DNA of 43,068 nucleotides, from contig JAACFJ010000002.1 in NCBI GenBank assembly GCA_009937505.1, positions 1-43,068 on the forward strand. The letters are read 5' to 3'. The stretch comes from Gammaproteobacteria bacterium. GTDB taxonomy: Bacteria > Pseudomonadota > Gammaproteobacteria > Steroidobacterales > Woeseiaceae. The notes under the pieces were generated by a model, which had not been told where the DNA came from, did not search any database, and saw only the letters and a list, made by a program, of their open reading frames with translations. A program made the translations under genes and the position numbers. Below are positions 19,245-27,531 of the stretch, piece after piece. The number at the start of each line of letters is the position of its first letter. The first letter of the stretch is position 1.

Positions 19245-19664
19245 TTACCAGTGGCCGGAGTTTGGCATGGACGCCCAGGGTTCCTGCGGCGGCAGCGCGT
19301 CGCCCTTCTGCAGGAGTTCGATCGAGATGTTGTCGGGGGAGCGCACGAACGCCATGTGGCCGTCGCGAGGCGGGCGGTTGATGGTCACGCCGGCGTCCAT
19401 CAGTTTCTGGCAAAGCGCATATATGTCGTCAACGCGGTAAGCGAGGTGGCCGAAATTTCGTCCTTCGTCGTAATCTTCCGGGTCCCAGTTATACGTAAGC
19501 TCGATCTGCGCGTCTTCATCGCCGGGTGCGGCGAGGAAGACGAGCGTGAATCGACCCTTTTCGCTGTCGTAGCGTTTCAGCTCCAGGAGCCCGAGCTTGT
19601 TGCAATAGAAGTCTATCGACTCGTCCACGTCGCTGACGCGCACCATTGTGTGCAGGTACTTCAT
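19245..19664 (-). CDS. gloA: Lactoylglutathione lyase (glyoxalase I)
   Basis: Converts the methylglyoxal-glutathione hemithioacetal to S-lactoylglutathione. The 139-residue protein matches short bacterial GloA. The metal ligands are at the expected places: His5 in [10 protein letters not shown], Glu in AQIELTYNW, His in [11 protein letters not shown], and Glu in [14 protein letters not shown]. The motif [13 protein letters not shown] fits the loop before the last ligand. The ATG at 19664 gives the standard N-terminus, so longer frames upstream are ignored. It is convergent with the Bat operon and divergent from the HAD phosphatase gene, with a 73-base gap. Confidence 0.92.
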   Translation of the reverse strand: MKYLHTMVRVSDVDESIDFYCNKLGLLELKRYDSEKGRFTLVFLAAPGDEDAQIELTYNWDPEDYDEGRNFGHLAYRVDDIYALCQKLMDAGVTINRPPRDGHMAFVRSPDNISIELLQKGDALPPQEPWASMPNSGHW

Positions 19665-19737
19665 GAAATCGTCCGGGTTGAAGTGATTTGTTGAAACGGA
19701 CCACAATGGTGGTTCATTGCGGCGTGGCGAGCAAGAT

Positions 19738-20439
19738 GTGAACGACATTCGCACGATAACCCTGGATCTCGATGACACGCTGTGGGACATCACGCCCGTC
19801 ATACTGCGCGCAGAAGCGCGACTGCGGGACTGGCTTGCGGAACGATACCCTCGCGTCGTGGAAATGCACCAGCCCGAAGACATCGTCGAGCTGCGGGCAC
19901 AGGTTTTTGCAGAGTACGAGGACCGGTCTCACGACCTGACGTTCGTTCGCTGCGAGGTGCTTGCGCGCATGGGCGTCGCCGCGGGCTACGGTGACGATTT
20001 TGTCGACGAGGCGTTCGACGTCTTCGACACGGAGCGCAACACGGTCGAATTGTTCCCCGAGGTGCGGCCCGCGCTCGAGTCTCTCGCGAGCCGATTCACG
20101 CTGGTGGCCGTGACAAACGGCAACGCGAGACTGGAGCGAATCGGCATAGACCACTTTTTCCACGCCGTTGTATCCGCGCGCTCCGCCGGCGCCGCCAAAC
20201 CAGCAAGGCCTATTTTCGACGCCGCGGTGAGCGTCGGCGGCGCGACCGCGCAAGAGACACTGCATGTCGGGGACCATCCCGAATTCGACGTACACGGGGC
20301 GCGTTCGGCGGGCCTGAGAACAGTCTGGCTGAATCGCAACGGTCACGAATGGCCGGGCAGCCTCGAGCCGCCGGACCGGACAATCTCAAATCTCCGGGAA
20401 CTCGACGAGATGTTTGCTGTGCCTGCACCGCCGGAATGA
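19738..20439 (+). CDS. HAD-family phosphatase (YigB/YjjG-like)
   Basis: A 233-residue HAD hydrolase with a helical cap. Motif I is DLDDTLWD near residue 11, motif II is [11 protein letters not shown], motif III is the lysine in [13 protein letters not shown], and motif IV is [18 protein letters not shown]. It resembles the YigB group, which includes phosphatases of riboflavin-pathway and other small phosphates, but substrate cannot be read from sequence. The start is placed at GTG 19738, preceded by GGCGAG; a TTG at 19717 is also in frame. Its stop overlaps the next gene's ATG (ATGA). Confidence 0.82.
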   Translation: MNDIRTITLDLDDTLWDITPVILRAEARLRDWLAERYPRVVEMHQPEDIVELRAQVFAEYEDRSHDLTFVRCEVLARMGVAAGYGDDFVDEAFDVFDTERNTVELFPEVRPALESLASRFTLVAVTNGNARLERIGIDHFFHAVVSARSAGAAKPARPIFDAAVSVGGATAQETLHVGDHPEFDVHGARSAGLRTVWLNRNGHEWPGSLEPPDRTISNLRELDEMFAVPAPPE

Positions 20440-21344
20440 CCTCGCCGCTGATTCTCTATGTGCCGGGGCTGCTGCCGAAGCCCGAGGCGGGCGTACACAA
20501 GCAAGCTCTGCGGCGCTGCCTTGCAGAGGGATTGCGGCGCCACGATGAGGACGTGGGCAAGGAATTCGATGCCGCCGAACGCAGTTTCGACCTGGTCGCC
20601 TGGACATACGATTTCTATCGCGAACACCGGGACTTCGCGCTCGACGCGAAATCGATCGACGACTTATTCAACCGTCCCGATGCGAGTGAGCAGGACATCG
20701 TCGAGGCGTCGTCGCTCGGCAAGCGGCTGCTGCGTTGGCTTTACCGGGTCGGGAACCTGTTTCCGTTCCTCATCCCACATCTTGCGAGTGAGCGTGTTGA
20801 GCTGCACCTCCGCGACCTGATGCGTTACGCGCACAACCGTAACGACATTGCTGCACACACCCGGGAAATGCTCAAGATGCCGCTGCGGGCGGCGTGGGAG
20901 TCGGGCAGGCCCGTGCTGCTCGCGGCGCACAGCATGGGCTCGGTAATCGCCTATGACGTGCTCTGGGAGATGAGTCGCGACCCGCGGGACGAACTGCAGA
21001 TCGATCTGCTGCTGACGATGGGATCACCGCTCGGCCAGGGTTACCTGCAGCGGCGAATCCTCGGCCACGACGAGTCCGGACGAGCACGATATCCCTGCAA
21101 TATCCGGCGCTGGGTCAACCTGTCCGCCGTGGGCGATATGACCGCAGTCAACCCCTGCCTGGGAAACGATTTCGGTGAGATGGTGGAGCTCGGTCTCGTC
21201 GAGTGCATCGAGGACATCGAAATTTTCAATTTTTTCCGCCACGACGGCGAGCTGAACGTGCACGCCGAGTATGGCTACCTGGTCAACAAGGTGACGGCGG
21301 CTGTTGTCGCCGACTGGTGGCGACAACAGCAACATGCCGTTTAA
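20436..21344 (+). CDS. Alpha/beta hydrolase fold protein
   Basis: A 302-residue protein starting [19 protein letters not shown], with an oxyanion-type segment near the start and the nucleophile elbow AHSMGS in PVLLAAHSMGSVIAYDVLWE (Ser near residue 168). LLTMGSPLGQGYL follows, as in lipase/esterase-like hydrolases. A likely catalytic His is in HAEYGYLVNKV. The helical insertion between residues 40 and 140 is unusually long for small hydrolases. Substrate is unknown. It is translationally coupled to the HAD phosphatase gene and convergent with the OmpA-family gene, four bases from its stop. Confidence 0.75.
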   Translation: MTSPLILYVPGLLPKPEAGVHKQALRRCLAEGLRRHDEDVGKEFDAAERSFDLVAWTYDFYREHRDFALDAKSIDDLFNRPDASEQDIVEASSLGKRLLRWLYRVGNLFPFLIPHLASERVELHLRDLMRYAHNRNDIAAHTREMLKMPLRAAWESGRPVLLAAHSMGSVIAYDVLWEMSRDPRDELQIDLLLTMGSPLGQGYLQRRILGHDESGRARYPCNIRRWVNLSAVGDMTAVNPCLGNDFGEMVELGLVECIEDIEIFNFFRHDGELNVHAEYGYLVNKVTAAVVADWWRQQQHAV

Positions 21345-21347
21345 GGG

Positions 21348-22814
21348 TCAGCTGGCGTCGAGATTCGGCTTGATGACGATGTCGATGCGGCGGTTCTTTT
21401 CGCGGCCCGACGCCGTCTCGTTGCTCGCGACGGGACGGGTCTCGCCGTAGCCGGTTGCAATCAGGCGATAGCTCGGAATACGCATCGCATTGATCATGTA
21501 CTGCTGTACCGATTCTGCGCGGTCCTGCGACAGCTTCTGATTCAGGTCGTCGCTGCCATGCGAGTCGGTATGCCCTTCGATGATCAGCTCGCTGCGGGGA
21601 AAAACGTCGATGGCCTTTTCCACCTTTGCGAGAAGGTCGAAATTCGCTGGCTTGAGTTGCGCCGAGCCACTGTCGAAGGTCAGGCCGACCAGACGCATGA
21701 TGATCGTGTTGCCCTGGCGGAAGACACGCGCCTCGTCGTTGCTGAACATCCGCTCGATCTGCTCGAACTGCTCCTTGATGCGTTCCTGCGCCTCGATGCG
21801 CTGAATCAGCGCGGTGCGTTCCGCCGTTGCGCCGCCGAGGCGTTCGTCCAGTGCGCGTAGTTCCTCTTCCATGTCGGCGAGACGCAGCTGGTTATCCGCG
21901 TTCTCCTGTTCGAGCGCCTGCTTCTCGTTGCGTATGTCCTCGATGTAGGTGACGAGTCCGGCGGTTAGTCGGTCGGGTCCGTCGTGCATGTCTGGGATTA
22001 CGTCGGCGGCACCCGCGACGGCCCGGAACTGTTCTTCCCACAGCAATACGAGCTGCTCGGGCGTCAGATCCTTGTCGCGAACCTTGAGGACGATTTCCGA
22101 CAGGTAGATCGCGTGCTTCGCCTCGTAGTTCGCCTGCTGGGCCAGGCTGCGGGGGAGGTCCGTGTCATAACGGTTCTCGTTGAGCTCACGCTCCGCGTCG
22201 GCGAGCAACTGTTTTGCCTTGCCGAGGGTAATCGGTGCATAGCGGCCCACGCGACGGCGGTCAGCTTCGGAGAGCAGTTGGCGCGTTTCGCCGAGATACT
22301 GTGCCTTTATCGCGACGAGCTCTGCGTCGCGGTACAGCGTCGTTGCTTCTACCTCGCGGCGCTTGGCACTCTTGAGATTGCCGGTCTCAAGGTAGCGGAT
22401 CGCGTCGCCGAACTTGTCCTGTGCATCTTCCCACAGGTCCGGCGACAGTTTCGGAGCCTGTGCGTTAGCCGCGTCCTGGCGGCTCTTCAGAGCCTGCGCC
22501 AGCGCGGTTCGCGCCAGCTGGGCCGCTTTCGCCGCGTCGGTGAAATAGTTGGCGGCTTCCGCGGCGTTGGTTCGCACGTACTCGATATTGCGGCCGCGCT
22601 CCAGTGCCTTTTCAGCATCCTCGTACTCGCGCATGCCGCGCTCGTAGGAGCGAGGTGCCAGCCACTCGGCATCGACGGCATCGGCGGCCGCCTTGGCGGC
22701 ATCCGCGTCCTTGAAGAAGGTGCTTCTCAGTTCATTCTGCGCCAGAGCTGATGCGGCTCCGAGCGCCAGTACGCCCAGAATCAGGGCCCGTGGCCACGTT
22801 GGTAATACGATCAT
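21348..22814 (-). CDS. OmpA-family outer membrane protein with coiled-coil N-terminal half
   Basis: A 488-residue exported protein. A signal peptide (ending ASALA-Q) precedes a long alpha-helical, Ala/Glu/Arg-rich region (about 30-240, resembling DUF4398-type repeats such as KAKQLLADAERELNENRYDT). A coiled coil lies near 295-350 (EKQALEQENADNQLRLADME). The C-terminal OmpA peptidoglycan-binding domain (about 370-485) has LTFDSGSAQLKPANFDLL, ELIIEGHTDSHGSDDLNQKL, SQDRAESVQQYMI and GETRPVASNETASGREKNRR. It should tether the outer membrane or a lipid-linked assembly to peptidoglycan. It is transcribed alone from the minus strand, with GGGGAA upstream of the ATG. Confidence 0.88.
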   Translation of the reverse strand: MIVLPTWPRALILGVLALGAASALAQNELRSTFFKDADAAKAAADAVDAEWLAPRSYERGMREYEDAEKALERGRNIEYVRTNAAEAANYFTDAAKAAQLARTALAQALKSRQDAANAQAPKLSPDLWEDAQDKFGDAIRYLETGNLKSAKRREVEATTLYRDAELVAIKAQYLGETRQLLSEADRRRVGRYAPITLGKAKQLLADAERELNENRYDTDLPRSLAQQANYEAKHAIYLSEIVLKVRDKDLTPEQLVLLWEEQFRAVAGAADVIPDMHDGPDRLTAGLVTYIEDIRNEKQALEQENADNQLRLADMEEELRALDERLGGATAERTALIQRIEAQERIKEQFEQIERMFSNDEARVFRQGNTIIMRLVGLTFDSGSAQLKPANFDLLAKVEKAIDVFPRSELIIEGHTDSHGSDDLNQKLSQDRAESVQQYMINAMRIPSYRLIATGYGETRPVASNETASGREKNRRIDIVIKPNLDAS

Positions 22815-23082
22815 TGAATCGTTCCCCGGTTTGTTCGTGAGGAGAACTGCCCAAGCGACTGGCAGTTACAGCTCGATATTACATATGTCACGGGCCCAAA
22901 ACTGTGCACCGCGTCGCCGATTTTCTCTGATTTTTCCCAGAATTCCAGAATATTACGCTCGATTCTTCATCTTTGCAGGGCTCTGCGCGGTCGTGCTGCA
23001 GGGCAGCACCGCGAACGGATGCCCGGTTTCGGCTGTGATCGAGGTCACCATTTGGGAAGTGCGGCGCCCCTCGTCAGAATTT
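22815..23082. other. Intergenic region upstream of the OmpA-family gene
   Basis: This stretch separates the divergent OmpA-family gene and the small gene at 23132. It must contain the promoter of the former, but I see no confident -35/-10 pair. An open frame runs through it from inside the OmpA gene, but it has no ribosome site and no recognisable product and is not called. No repeat, tRNA or hairpin terminator is seen. The last part merges into the CRP-like promoter described separately. Confidence 0.5.
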
Positions 23083-23125
23083 TGTGCTCTAGCTCACAGC
23101 CGAAGAAAAACGACCGGCGTAATCT
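23083..23125 (+). promoter_or_regulatory. Class II CRP/Vfr-type promoter of the small gene
   Basis: TGTGCTCTAGCTCACA (23083-23098) matches the CRP/Vfr consensus TGTGA-N6-TCACA at 9 of 10 half-site positions. A -10-like TAATCT lies at 23120-23125. If transcription starts at the A of the ATG at 23132, the CRP site is centred at exactly -41.5 and the hexamer spans -12 to -7, the standard class II geometry. This would make the mRNA leaderless, which agrees with the lack of a Shine-Dalgarno sequence before the ATG. The spacing fit is read directly; activation is inferred. Confidence 0.6.
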
Positions 23126-23131
23126 GTACCC

Positions 23132-23329
23132 ATGTCCGCGAAGTACTACACACAGTTCATCCTGACCGACACGCAGTATCGTGACGGTAATGAATTCAGC
23201 GGCGTGGTCGAACTGAGCCAGCCGATGGATTACACCACGGATACGCGCGACATCGAGGCCGCACTGGCCCGGAATTTCGACCTGCACCGGAGTTCGGTGA
23301 AGCTCCTGAGCTGGTCAAGATTGCACTAG
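23132..23329 (+). CDS. Small protein of unknown function, CRP-type promoter
   Basis: A 65-residue soluble protein, not recognised: it starts MSAKYYTQFILTDTQYRDGN and ends RSSVKLLSWSRLH. It has no signal peptide or membrane segment. The alternation of aromatic and charged residues suggests a small alpha/beta domain. Evidence that it is real: a well-placed CRP-like site and -10 upstream, an intrinsic terminator 45 bases past the stop, and coding-like third positions. There is no ribosome site, so it may be translated from a leaderless message. It may be involved in carbon- or cAMP-linked control, but that is inferred from the promoter only. Confidence 0.68.
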   Translation: MSAKYYTQFILTDTQYRDGNEFSGVVELSQPMDYTTDTRDIEAALARNFDLHRSSVKLLSWSRLH

Positions 23330-23371
23330 TTACTTCTGGCGTGCTTGCAGAATCTACGGATTCCCCCTGAC

Positions 23372-23399
23372 TCTCCCGGCTTCGGCCGGGATTTTTTTT
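23372..23399 (+). terminator. Intrinsic terminator after the small gene
   Basis: CCCGGC-TTCG-GCCGGG (23375-23390) is a six-pair GC stem capped by an extra-stable TTCG tetraloop, followed by A and eight T. It is a textbook Rho-independent terminator 45 bases after the stop at 23329. Confidence 0.94.
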
Positions 23400-23436
23400 G
23401 ACCGATTCCTGGCCGCATGTCGAAAACGGCCTCTGT

Positions 23437-23517
23437 GTGCCGGCCAGCGGTGTTCCTCTCAGTCATGGCTCCCTTCGGTCCGCTTTACTTCCTTCGAGGA
23501 ACACCGCTGGCCGGCAC
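23437..23517 (+). repeat. Hairpin element copy C1
   Basis: The strongest arms of the family: 22 bases at 23437-23458 are perfectly complementary to 23496-23517 (outer end GTGCCGGCCAGCGG, inner end TGTTCCTC). The loop keeps TCATGGCT (23463-23470) and CGCTTTACTTCC but has a different middle (CCCTTCGGTC). It lies in the 437-base gap between the small gene and lipA, downstream of the terminator, and pairs head-to-head with copy C2 75 bases away. The remainder of that gap holds no other recognisable gene. Confidence 0.85.
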
Positions 23518-23592
23518 TGCATCGCGCAGCGCGCGGATTAGGCGCGATCAGCCAACAACCCGCTGCTCCAGCGTCCGGCGCCGTCAAAACCG

Positions 23593-23673
23593 GCAGGCGA
23601 TCGGGGCGTTTGTCGACCGAAGTAAAGCGCAGCGCAGCGAGCCATGAGGGAGAGAAATGACCCGTTCGCCTGC
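23593..23673 (-). repeat. Hairpin element copy C2, inverted relative to C1
   Basis: Outer arms GCAGGCGA (23593-23600) and TCGCCTGC (23666-23673) are complementary. Pairing resumes imperfectly inside (CGGG with CCCG; GTTTGTC with GAGAAAT). On the minus strand the loop reads TCATGGCTCGCTGCGC then TGCGCTTTACTTC, identical in that stretch to copy B2. The sequence around the loop is also nearly the same as copy A, including CATTTCTCTCCC and GGTCGA. An apparent 76-codon frame ending DRSKAQRSEP is produced by C1 and C2 and is not a gene. Confidence 0.78.
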
Positions 23674-23766
23674 GGCAGGTTGAGGTCTGTACGCCGGATC
23701 CGGTTCCCACGCGGCGAATGATTTGTGAGAAAATGCGCGTCCGGCATTCGGCCGGCAAGCGAACTT

Positions 23767-24774
23767 ATGACCGACAGCGATACCAAATTTCGCGGCATTC
23801 CGATTATCGAGAGTGGCCGTAAGTACCAGACCGACGCAGGTTTCCCAGCGATCAAGAACGGCGTGAAGCAGCGCCGCGACGCCGAGCCTGTCGTGCACGG
23901 CCAGAAGCCGAAATGGTTGCGTGCGAAGATGCCGTCGGGGAAGGGGTACTCGAATACGCGCGACATCGTGCACGAGCACCGGCTGAGCACGGTCTGCGAA
24001 GAGTCGATGTGTCCGAACATCGGCGAGTGCTGGAATGCGGGTACCGCGACGATCATGGTGCTCGGCTCGGTTTGCACGCGCGCGTGCCGATTCTGCGCCG
24101 TCGACACGGGCAACCCGAAGGGTTGGCTGGATCCTGAAGAGCCCGCAAATACGGGTCGCGCGGTGCAGCTCATGGGGCTCGAGTATGTCGTCATTACCTC
24201 GGTCGACCGCGACGACCTGGCGGACGGTGGCGCATCGCATTACGCCGCCTGCGTGCATGAAATCAAGAAACGCAACCCCGGCACGGCCGTTGAAGCCCTG
24301 ACTCCCGATTTCAACGGTGTTCACAAGCATGTCGAGGTCGTCGTCGATTCGGGCCTGGATGTGTTCGCGCAAAACGTCGAGACGGTGAAACGCCTCACAC
24401 ACCCGGTGCGCGACCCCCGTGCCGGTTACGAACAGACGCTCGATGTACTCCGGCATGCCAAGCAACACCGCCCCGAGGTACTGACGAAGACCAGCCTGAT
24501 GCTGGGCCTGGGCGAACGCGACAGCGAGATCATGAAGACCATGGACGATCTGCGCGCAGCCGATGTCGACATACTGACGCTCGGACAATACCTCCGCCCG
24601 ACGCCCTATCACCTCGCGGTTGAACGCTACATCACGCCGGACGAGTTCGAGACCTACCGCGCGGAGGGTTTGGAGCGCGGCTTCGTCGAAGTTGTGGCGG
24701 GCCCGATGGTGCGTTCGAGCTATCGCGCCGAGCAGGTCCTGCAAAAGAACAACGTCGGCCTGGCGGTCGGATGA
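23767..24774 (+). CDS. lipA: Lipoyl synthase LipA
   Basis: Radical-SAM enzyme that inserts two sulfurs into octanoyl groups on lipoate-dependent proteins. The 335-residue protein has all cluster ligands. The auxiliary [4Fe-4S] cysteines are in [15 protein letters not shown] and the radical-SAM motif is [10 protein letters not shown]. The C-terminal serine motif [13 protein letters not shown] is present, as are [20 protein letters not shown] and [18 protein letters not shown]. The ATG at 23767 is the first suitable start. The usual partner lipB is not adjacent. The next gene on the same strand, sohB, follows after 27 bases. Confidence 0.97.
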   Translation: MTDSDTKFRGIPIIESGRKYQTDAGFPAIKNGVKQRRDAEPVVHGQKPKWLRAKMPSGKGYSNTRDIVHEHRLSTVCEESMCPNIGECWNAGTATIMVLGSVCTRACRFCAVDTGNPKGWLDPEEPANTGRAVQLMGLEYVVITSVDRDDLADGGASHYAACVHEIKKRNPGTAVEALTPDFNGVHKHVEVVVDSGLDVFAQNVETVKRLTHPVRDPRAGYEQTLDVLRHAKQHRPEVLTKTSLMLGLGERDSEIMKTMDDLRAADVDILTLGQYLRPTPYHLAVERYITPDEFETYRAEGLERGFVEVVAGPMVRSSYRAEQVLQKNNVGLAVG

Positions 24775-24801
24775 TCGCGGCGACGGATTCACGCGGATAA
24801 C

Positions 24802-25833
24802 ATGACGATGGAGTTTCTCGCCGAATACGGATTGTTTCTGCTGAAGGTCATGACGATCGTCGTCGCGATCGTGATCATAATTACGGCAGTCGCGGCGGCA
24901 GGTCGCAAGGCGACCCAGGACGGCCTCGAGGTCGAAAACCTGAACAAGAAATACCGCAAGACGGCCGCCGCGCTGCGCTCTGCCGTCATGAAAAAAGACG
25001 AGCGCAAGAAGCAGGCCAAGGAAGAGAAGAAGCAGCAAAAAGCCGAGGAAAAACGCGCGAGCCGCCCACGCAGTTTCATCATCGATTTCAAGGGCGACCT
25101 CAAGGCCAGCGCGGTGTCCTCGTTGCGTGAGGAAGTCAGTGCCGTGCTCGACGTTGCGACGTCCGGGGACGAGGTCATCGTGCGACTCGAGAATCACGGC
25201 GGCATCGTGCACGAGCACGGTCTCGCTGCTTCACAGCTTGCGCGAATTCGTGATCGGGAGATGCCCCTGGTTGTCTGTGTCGACAAGGTTGCGGCGAGCG
25301 GTGGCTACCTGATGGCCTGCGTCGCGTCGAAAATCTACGCGGCGCCGTTTGCGATCCTGGGTTCGATCGGGGTGCTGGCGCAGATCCCCAATTTCAATCG
25401 CCTCCTCGACAGTCACGGGGTCGATTTCGAGCAAATCTCTGCTGGCAAATTCAAGCGCACGGTGACGATGTTCGGCAAGAACACCGACGCGGACCGCGCC
25501 AAGCTCAAGGAAGAACTCGAAGACGTCCACACGCTGTTCAAGGCGGCCGTCAGCCGTTACCGGGCGGACCTGGACCTCGACACCGTCGCAACGGGCGAGC
25601 ACTGGTATGGCACGCGCGCCCTCGAACTCGGCCTGGCCGATGAAATCCTGACCAGCGATGAACTGTTGCTGCAGCGTGCGGCGGAGCGCGACCTGTATAC
25701 CGTCAGCTACAAGATCAAGCAGCCGCTGCAGAAACGCATCATGCACAACATCGACGGCGCGCTCGAGAAGGTCGACGCCGCGAGCTGGCGGCGGCGATTT
25801 GAGTCGCGGCTGCCGCGCAGCCCTTGGAACTGA
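24802..25833 (+). CDS. sohB: SohB-type signal peptide peptidase-like serine protease
   Basis: Membrane-anchored S49-family protease of 343 residues. An N-terminal membrane segment (about 9-33) is followed by a highly charged Lys/Glu coiled region (50-88), then the catalytic domain. The nucleophile is Ser166 in DKVAASGGYLMACVASKIYA, and the general-base lysine lies in ISAGKFKRTVTMFGKN (K216 or K218). LGSIGVLAQIPNF is also characteristic. SohB is a periplasmic-face protease first found as a suppressor of degP loss in E. coli. Two ATG codons (24802, 24808) could start translation. It is probably co-transcribed with lipA. Confidence 0.93.
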   Translation: MTMEFLAEYGLFLLKVMTIVVAIVIIITAVAAAGRKATQDGLEVENLNKKYRKTAAALRSAVMKKDERKKQAKEEKKQQKAEEKRASRPRSFIIDFKGDLKASAVSSLREEVSAVLDVATSGDEVIVRLENHGGIVHEHGLAASQLARIRDREMPLVVCVDKVAASGGYLMACVASKIYAAPFAILGSIGVLAQIPNFNRLLDSHGVDFEQISAGKFKRTVTMFGKNTDADRAKLKEELEDVHTLFKAAVSRYRADLDLDTVATGEHWYGTRALELGLADEILTSDELLLQRAAERDLYTVSYKIKQPLQKRIMHNIDGALEKVDAASWRRRFESRLPRSPWN

Positions 25834-25862
25834 GTCAACGCGGGGCTGTCAAAATCGTTACC

Positions 25863-25890
25863 GTTGCGCGGGCGCGGCAAAGGCTATAAT
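25863..25890 (+). promoter_or_regulatory. Possible sigma70 promoter of the M48 lipoprotein gene
   Basis: A perfect -10 hexamer TATAAT (25885-25890) precedes the M48 gene, with a weak -35 such as GTTGCG (25863-25868) sixteen bases upstream. Transcription would start near 25897, leaving a short leader with AAGGAG at 25904-25909 before the ATG at 25915. The -35 fit is poor, so confidence rests on the -10 and position. Confidence 0.5.
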
Positions 25891-25914
25891 GGCGCCGCAG
25901 TTCAAGGAGTAACC

Positions 25915-26727
25915 ATGCCTCAGCTACACGTCAAGTCACTGATTTCACTGGTTTTGGTCGCCATTGCCGGCGCAGCGTGTTCGACCTCGCCCACCGGGCG
26001 CTCGCAGGTGGTTCTCAAGAACGAACAGGAGCTGGCCGTCGAGTCTGCCCGCCAGTTCGCGGAGATGAAGGCGAATATGCCGCTCGAAACGGACCGGGCG
26101 AAGATCGACTATATCCACTGCGTCGCGCAGGCCGTGGTGATGGAGCTGCCGCCCGAGTATCGCGACCTCGAATGGGAGATGGCGATCTTCCAGTCGGACG
26201 CCGTCAATGCGTTCGCCATGCCCGGCGGCAAGATCGGTGTCATGACGGGTATTCTGAAGGCCGCGCAGAACCAGGATCAGCTCGCTGCCGTCATCGGTCA
26301 TGAAATCGCCCACGTCACTGCACGTCACGCAAACGAGCGCGCGTCCCGCGGGTCGTTCTCGAACGTCGGCGTGCAGGTTGCCGCAGTGCTGCTGGGTGGT
26401 GGCCACCAGGGTGCGACCTACTCGGCTTACGAAGCGCTGCAGGCGGGTGCTGCGTTGGGCATCATGCTGCCGTTCTCCCGTTCGCAGGAGAGTGAGGCGG
26501 ATGTCATCGGCCTGGAGTACATGGCGAAGGCAGGCTTCGACCCGCGTGAAAGCGTCCCGCTCTGGCAGAACATGGGCCAGGAAGCGGAACAGGCGCCCGC
26601 GGAGTTTCTATCGACACACCCCTCCAGCGAAAAGCGCATCGACCAGCTCGTCGGCCAGTTTGGACCGACGTTGAAGCTCTACAACGAGGCGAAGCAGGCA
26701 GGAAAGACACCGTCCTGCAGCATGTAG
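25915..26727 (+). CDS. M48 family zinc metalloprotease, lipoprotein (LoiP/YcaL-like)
   Basis: A 270-residue lipoprotein: the signal ends in the lipobox VAIAGAAC with lipidated Cys22. The catalytic site is HEIAH (H129-E130-H133) in VIGHEIAHVTARHANERA, and a later Glu ligand lies in SRSQESEADVIGLEYM. NAFAMPGGKIGVMTGIL is typical of M48B/C peptidases. It likely acts in outer-membrane protein quality control from the periplasmic leaflet, as LoiP, YcaL and BepA do; which ortholog it is cannot be said. AAGGAG lies six bases before the ATG. The stop overlaps the following GTG start (TAGTG). Confidence 0.92.
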   Translation: MPQLHVKSLISLVLVAIAGAACSTSPTGRSQVVLKNEQELAVESARQFAEMKANMPLETDRAKIDYIHCVAQAVVMELPPEYRDLEWEMAIFQSDAVNAFAMPGGKIGVMTGILKAAQNQDQLAAVIGHEIAHVTARHANERASRGSFSNVGVQVAAVLLGGGHQGATYSAYEALQAGAALGIMLPFSRSQESEADVIGLEYMAKAGFDPRESVPLWQNMGQEAEQAPAEFLSTHPSSEKRIDQLVGQFGPTLKLYNEAKQAGKTPSCSM

Positions 26728-27473
26728 TGCCGGCAGCGCCGGGCTTCAAGGACCATTTCTCCGCGCAGTCCGCGGGTTACGCGCGGCATCGGCCGCATTA
26801 CCCTGGCGAGTTGTTTGCGCATCTCGCCGGCCTCTCGGGTCGGCGGCTCGCATGGGACTGTGCGACCGGCAACGGGCAGGCGGCGGTCGCCCTCGCCGAA
26901 TATTTCGACCGGGTCATTGCCACGGATGCCAGCCGGGCACAGATCGATGCCGCGGTCTTTCACCCCGCTGTCAGCTACCGGGTTGCCACCGCCGAGGAAT
27001 CCGGCCTGCGCGAGAACTCCGCGGATCTCGTCACCGTCGGCCAGGCGCTGCACTGGTTCGATACGGAGCGTTTCTTTGCCGAAGCGTCGCGCGTGCTCGT
27101 CGCGGGCGGTGTCGTTGCGGCGTGGTGCTATGAATTGTGCACTGTCTCGCCGGGCTGCGACGCAGCTGTCGGGCGTTTGTACGCCGATATCGTCGGGCCG
27201 TTCTGGCCACCCGAACGGCGCCTGACCGAGGAACGCTACGCAGGCATCGTCTTTCCCGGGACCGAATTGGCGGCGCCCGAGTTCGACATGACAGCCCGAT
27301 GGTCGGTCGATGGCATGCTCGGCTACCTGCGCACCTGGTCGGCGTGCCAGCAGTACCGGCGCAAACACGGCGATGATCCGGTAGGACTGATTGAAGACGA
27401 GCTGCGCAGGGCATGGGGCGCGAGCGCGCAAACGGTGCGCTGGCCACTGACGGTACGGGTCGCTCGGCTCTGA
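26727..27473 (+). CDS. Class I SAM-dependent methyltransferase
   Basis: A 248-residue cytoplasmic protein. The SAM-binding motif I is WDCATGNGQAAVALAEYF (about 43-60), followed by the acidic-strand motif VIATDASRAQID and the post-motif VTVGQALHWFDTERFFAEAS. This matches the methyltransferase group with HFSAQSAGYARHRPHYP at the N-terminus, common as yeast Crg1/Tmt1-like or UbiE-like proteins. The substrate is unknown. The GTG start at 26727 shares a base with the M48 protease stop, so the two are translationally coupled, although no functional link is evident. Confidence 0.85.
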   Translation: MPAAPGFKDHFSAQSAGYARHRPHYPGELFAHLAGLSGRRLAWDCATGNGQAAVALAEYFDRVIATDASRAQIDAAVFHPAVSYRVATAEESGLRENSADLVTVGQALHWFDTERFFAEASRVLVAGGVVAAWCYELCTVSPGCDAAVGRLYADIVGPFWPPERRLTEERYAGIVFPGTELAAPEFDMTARWSVDGMLGYLRTWSACQQYRRKHGDDPVGLIEDELRRAWGASAQTVRWPLTVRVARL

Positions 27474-27531
27474 GTTCGTCTCGCCCGCCAATTTTTGCGA
27501 AGATAGCGTCTTCGGACCAGGGGCCAGGGCC

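Noticed and set aside
18982-19440. Apparent 152-codon gene on the plus strand
   Set aside because: Its first half is hairpin elements B1 and B2 and its second half is antisense to the glyoxalase gene.
22693-23184. 163-codon frame across the OmpA-gene promoter region
   Set aside because: It starts antisense inside the OmpA-family gene, has no ribosome site or recognisable domain, and overlaps the better supported small gene and its CRP-like promoter.
23417-23647. Apparent 76-codon gene between the small gene and lipA
   Set aside because: It is built almost wholly from hairpin elements C1 and C2 and begins just after a strong terminator. Its ending DRSKAQRSEP is repeat sequence.
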